From contig NZ_VJZR01000010.1 in NCBI RefSeq assembly GCF_007097365.1, positions 78,121 through 142,120 of the forward strand: a DNA stretch of 64,000 nt, written 5' to 3'. Position 1 is the first letter of the stretch. Each line of letters opens with the position of its first letter. The notes beneath the pieces were generated by a model. It made no database searches. It worked only from the letters and a program-made list of their open reading frames with translations, and had not been told where the DNA came from. Positions 62,313-64,000 of the stretch are shown piece by piece. The DNA is from Flavobacterium franklandianum. Its GTDB lineage: Bacteria; Bacteroidota; Bacteroidia; Flavobacteriales; Flavobacteriaceae. The position numbers and the translations under genes were made by a program.

Positions 62313-63446
62313 ATGACAACCACCAAAATAAAACTCAACACAATAGAAGAAGCAATCGAAGACATTCGTCAAGGCAAAATAATCATTGTTGTAGATGATG
62401 AAGGTCGTGAAAACGAAGGAGATTTTCTAGCTGCTGCCGAAAAGGTAACTCCCGAAATGATAAATTTTATGGCTACTCACGGTCGAGGACTTATTTGTGC
62501 TCCACTGACCGAAAGTAGATGTAAAGAGTTGGGATTAAACGCTATGGTAAACAACAATACAGATCCGATGGAAACTGCTTTTACTGTTTCGGTAGATTTG
62601 AGAGGCAATGGTGTCACCACAGGTATTTCGGCAACCGATAGAGCAAAAACTGTTTTGTCATTGGTTGACCCCAATATAAAACCTCATGAATTAGCTCGTC
62701 CTGGTCATATATTCCCATTAATAGCCAAACAAGGAGGTGTTTTGAGACGAACTGGACATACAGAAGCAGCGATTGATTTTGCTCGATTAGCCGGCTTCAA
62801 ACCAGCGGGTGTGATCGTCGAAATTATGAATGAGGATGGTTCGATGGCAAGATTGCCACAACTAGTTGAGGTTGCCAAGAAATTCAATTTAAAATTGGTA
62901 TCCATTGAGGATTTAGTTGCCTATCGAATGCAGCACGATAGTTTGATTGTCAAGAAAGAAGATTTTGATATCGAAACTCGTTTTGGTTCGTTTAGACTTA
63001 GAGCCTACTTGCAAACTACCAACAATCGTGTTCATGTAGCGCTCACTAAAGGAACTTGGAATATTGGAGATCCTGTTTTAACCCGGATCAATGCTACTTT
63101 AATCAATAATGATATTTTGGGTACATTAACCAATGATGCAAATAAAAAATTATGTGATCTTTTTGATTTGATTAATGCAGAGGGAAAAGGTGCTGTATTG
63201 TTTATCAATCAGGCATCCCAATCCGAAGATTTACTCAACCGTATTGTTGAATTGAAAGAATTACAGACCAAAGGTGTTTTTAAAGCCCCGCAAATCAAGA
63301 TGGACAATCGAGATTTTGGTATTGGCGCCCAAATACTGCACGATATCGACATCTCAAATATTCGATTGTTATCCAATACCCAACAAACCAAACGTGTGGG
63401 AATGATAGGATATGGCTTAGAAATTAAAGAATACGTACCCTATTAG
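62313..63446 (+). CDS. ribB: 3,4-dihydroxy-2-butanone 4-phosphate synthase with degenerate GTP cyclohydrolase II domain
   Basis: A 377-residue RibBA-shaped protein. The RibB half (1-200) is intact: VVDDEGRENEGDFLAAAEKV, THGRGLICAPLT, TGISATDRAKT, RPGHIFPLIAKQGGVLRRTG and EIMNEDGSMARLPQL. It makes the four-carbon riboflavin precursor from ribulose 5-phosphate. The RibA half keeps the fold (RFGSFRLRAYLQ, DFGIGAQILHDIDISNIRLL, MIGYGLEIKEYVP) but the zinc-binding C-x10-C-x-C loop is replaced by TLINNDILGTLTNDANKK, with no cysteines. GTP cyclohydrolase activity is therefore unlikely. No FMN riboswitch is seen upstream. Confidence 0.92.
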   Translation: MTTTKIKLNTIEEAIEDIRQGKIIIVVDDEGRENEGDFLAAAEKVTPEMINFMATHGRGLICAPLTESRCKELGLNAMVNNNTDPMETAFTVSVDLRGNGVTTGISATDRAKTVLSLVDPNIKPHELARPGHIFPLIAKQGGVLRRTGHTEAAIDFARLAGFKPAGVIVEIMNEDGSMARLPQLVEVAKKFNLKLVSIEDLVAYRMQHDSLIVKKEDFDIETRFGSFRLRAYLQTTNNRVHVALTKGTWNIGDPVLTRINATLINNDILGTLTNDANKKLCDLFDLINAEGKGAVLFINQASQSEDLLNRIVELKELQTKGVFKAPQIKMDNRDFGIGAQILHDIDISNIRLLSNTQQTKRVGMIGYGLEIKEYVPY

Positions 63447-63552
63447 AAGAATTTAAAACTTTTTTTTATCTTTTTTTATTATTAAAATCAAGAAAATGAA
63501 AGGATTAAAAAAAAAGACTGTAAAATAGCCTCAATTTTTATAAAAATAGTTT

Positions 63553-63582
63553 TTGTAAAACAAAAAAAGGTTCTTATATTTG
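63553..63582 (+). promoter_or_regulatory. Promoter for tRNA-Ser
   Basis: TTG at 63553-63555, 19 bases, then TATATTTG at 63575-63582. A perfect consensus 32 bases before the mature tRNA 5' end. Confidence 0.75.
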
Positions 63583-63614
63583 CAACCGCATTGAGAAATC
63601 GAATGCGCTTTATT

Positions 63615-63699
63615 GGAGAAATGGCAGAGCGGTCGAATGCGGCAGTCTTGAAAACTGTTGACTGTAACAGGTCCGGGGGTTCGAATCCCTCTTTCTCCG
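63615..63699 (+). tRNA. tRNA-Ser(UGA)
   Basis: An 85-base class II tRNA. The acceptor GGAGAAA pairs with TTTCTCC plus discriminator G. The anticodon stem GCAGT/ACTGT encloses loop CTTGAAA with anticodon TGA. There is a long variable arm (TGACTGTAACAGG region), and the T arm is GGGGGTTCGAATCCCTC-like. CCA is not encoded. Confidence 0.95.
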
Positions 63700-63723
63700 C
63701 GAGAGAATTCTCAAAATGAACTA

Positions 63724-63760
63724 AAACCCTTTAAACATCACTGTTTAAGGGGTTTTTTCT
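63724..63760 (+). terminator. Terminator after tRNA-Ser
   Basis: AAACCCTTTAAACA, loop TCAC, TGTTTAAGGGGTTT with one G-T pair, then T3. It lies 25 bases after the tRNA. Confidence 0.85.
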
Positions 63761-63801
63761 TTTCACCGAATAACCAAATTATTCATTATTTCTCAAAAAA
63801 T

Positions 63802-63849
63802 CGGTGCACAATCGGTGCACTTGGACATCTGGGAAAAAAAAGTGCACCG
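63802..63849. repeat. CGGTGCAC direct and inverted repeats downstream of tRNA-Ser
   Basis: CGGTGCAC occurs at 63802-63809 and 63813-63820 in direct order, and GTGCACCG at 63842-63849 in inverted order. A further inverted pair GTTCA/TGAAC follows at 63880-63894. This resembles arm- or core-type binding sites of a tyrosine recombinase, but no integrase gene is in the window. Confidence 0.5.
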
Positions 63850-63926
63850 AATTTTGGCTCAACCCTAGTAAAACAAGCCGTTCACAGAATGAACATCTTG
63901 ACTTATATTGTCAATTAAACTAATTT

Positions 63927-64000
63927 AATCAAAAGAATTCCTCGAGGCTCTGCCTCGGGGTCATAAGTAAATCAAAAGAATTCCTCGAGGCTCTGCCTCG
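63927..64000 (+). repeat. Two copies of a 31-base repeat with an internal hairpin, at the window edge
   Basis: Copies at 63927-63957 and 63970-64000 are identical. Each starts AATCAAAAGAATTC and ends with CGAGGCTCTGCCTCG, a perfect CGAGGC/GCCTCG stem with a 3-base loop. The second copy ends exactly with the window, so more copies may follow. The GC-rich stem stands out in AT-rich DNA. Confidence 0.8.

Noticed and set aside
63658..63918. An 86-residue reading frame after the tRNA
   Set aside because: It starts inside the tRNA-Ser gene and runs through its terminator and the GTGCAC repeats; the composition is not protein-like.
63927..64000. CRISPR array
   Set aside because: Only two repeats are visible, the spacer is 12 bases, the repeat has a terminator-like hairpin, and no cas gene is present.

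Overview
The window looks like chromosome of a Flavobacterium-type member of the Bacteroidota. The supporting signs are: low GC; promoters of the form TTG-N17-20-TANNTTTG with few Shine-Dalgarno sites; the flavobacterial rpsR-rplI order; a divergent omega subunit between bamD and coaBC; a PorD/DUF4835-type T9SS protein; an Oar-like TonB receptor; FabV enoyl reductase; and many short interspersed intergenic repeats. No complete prophage, IS element or CRISPR array is present. The species cannot be named from sequence alone.

Layout. 1-4.5 kb: end of the S18-L9 ribosomal operon, an outer-membrane TonB receptor and a DUF6495 protein. 4.7-11.3 kb: a heavy-metal efflux operon (two small His-rich proteins, a CusB-like adaptor, a CusA/CzcA RND pump and a TolC-like channel). 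11.4-14.8 kb: ligA and two YhhN-like membrane proteins. 14.8-16.7 kb (minus): a 5'-nucleotidase whose catalytic and C-terminal domains are separate genes, with an interspersed repeat between them. 16.8-24.6 kb: dapA, bamD, rpoZ, coaBC, porD, recN and fabV. 24.8-28.8 kb: glycosyltransferase, coaE and an RprXY-like two-component system. 28.9-37.5 kb (minus): acyl-ACP thioesterase, miaA, potassium channel, exonuclease/GIY-YIG protein, YggS, hbd, a candidate type II restriction-modification pair and a Gfo/Idh/MocA oxidoreductase. 37.6-44.4 kb: pcm, Fic protein, smpB, VF530-like protein, DUF3575-like protein, acetyltransferase, aldose epimerase and an M1 peptidase. 44.5-49.4 kb: agmatine deiminase and N-carbamoylputrescine amidase (agmatine to putrescine) separated by a TonB-plug-like secreted protein and a three-gene HipBST-type toxin-antitoxin module. 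49.6-56.4 kb (minus): a long run of small acidic, membrane and YtxH-like proteins, a methyltransferase, a helical protein and a truncated pyruvate-kinase-like protein, resembling an envelope/stress island. 56.7-63.4 kb: tpx, dgkA, ftsK, lolA, an LptF/G permease and a RibBA-like protein whose GTP cyclohydrolase half has lost its zinc cysteines. The window ends with tRNA-Ser(UGA), GTGCAC repeats and two copies of a 31-bp palindrome-bearing repeat.

Most noteworthy: (i) YggS carries two in-frame insertions that look like intergenic repeats translated as protein; (ii) one short repeat (core AGCGAAC...CGAAG) occurs three times, nested in two other repeat families and once read into the lolA open frame; (iii) a split HipA (HipS/HipT) module is bounded by two near-identical hairpins and lies between two genes of one pathway; (iv) a D12 adenine methylase is paired with an unrecognised putative nuclease; (v) repeat structures follow tRNA-Ser at the window edge. 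Gene identities come from recognising motifs by eye; no database search was run.
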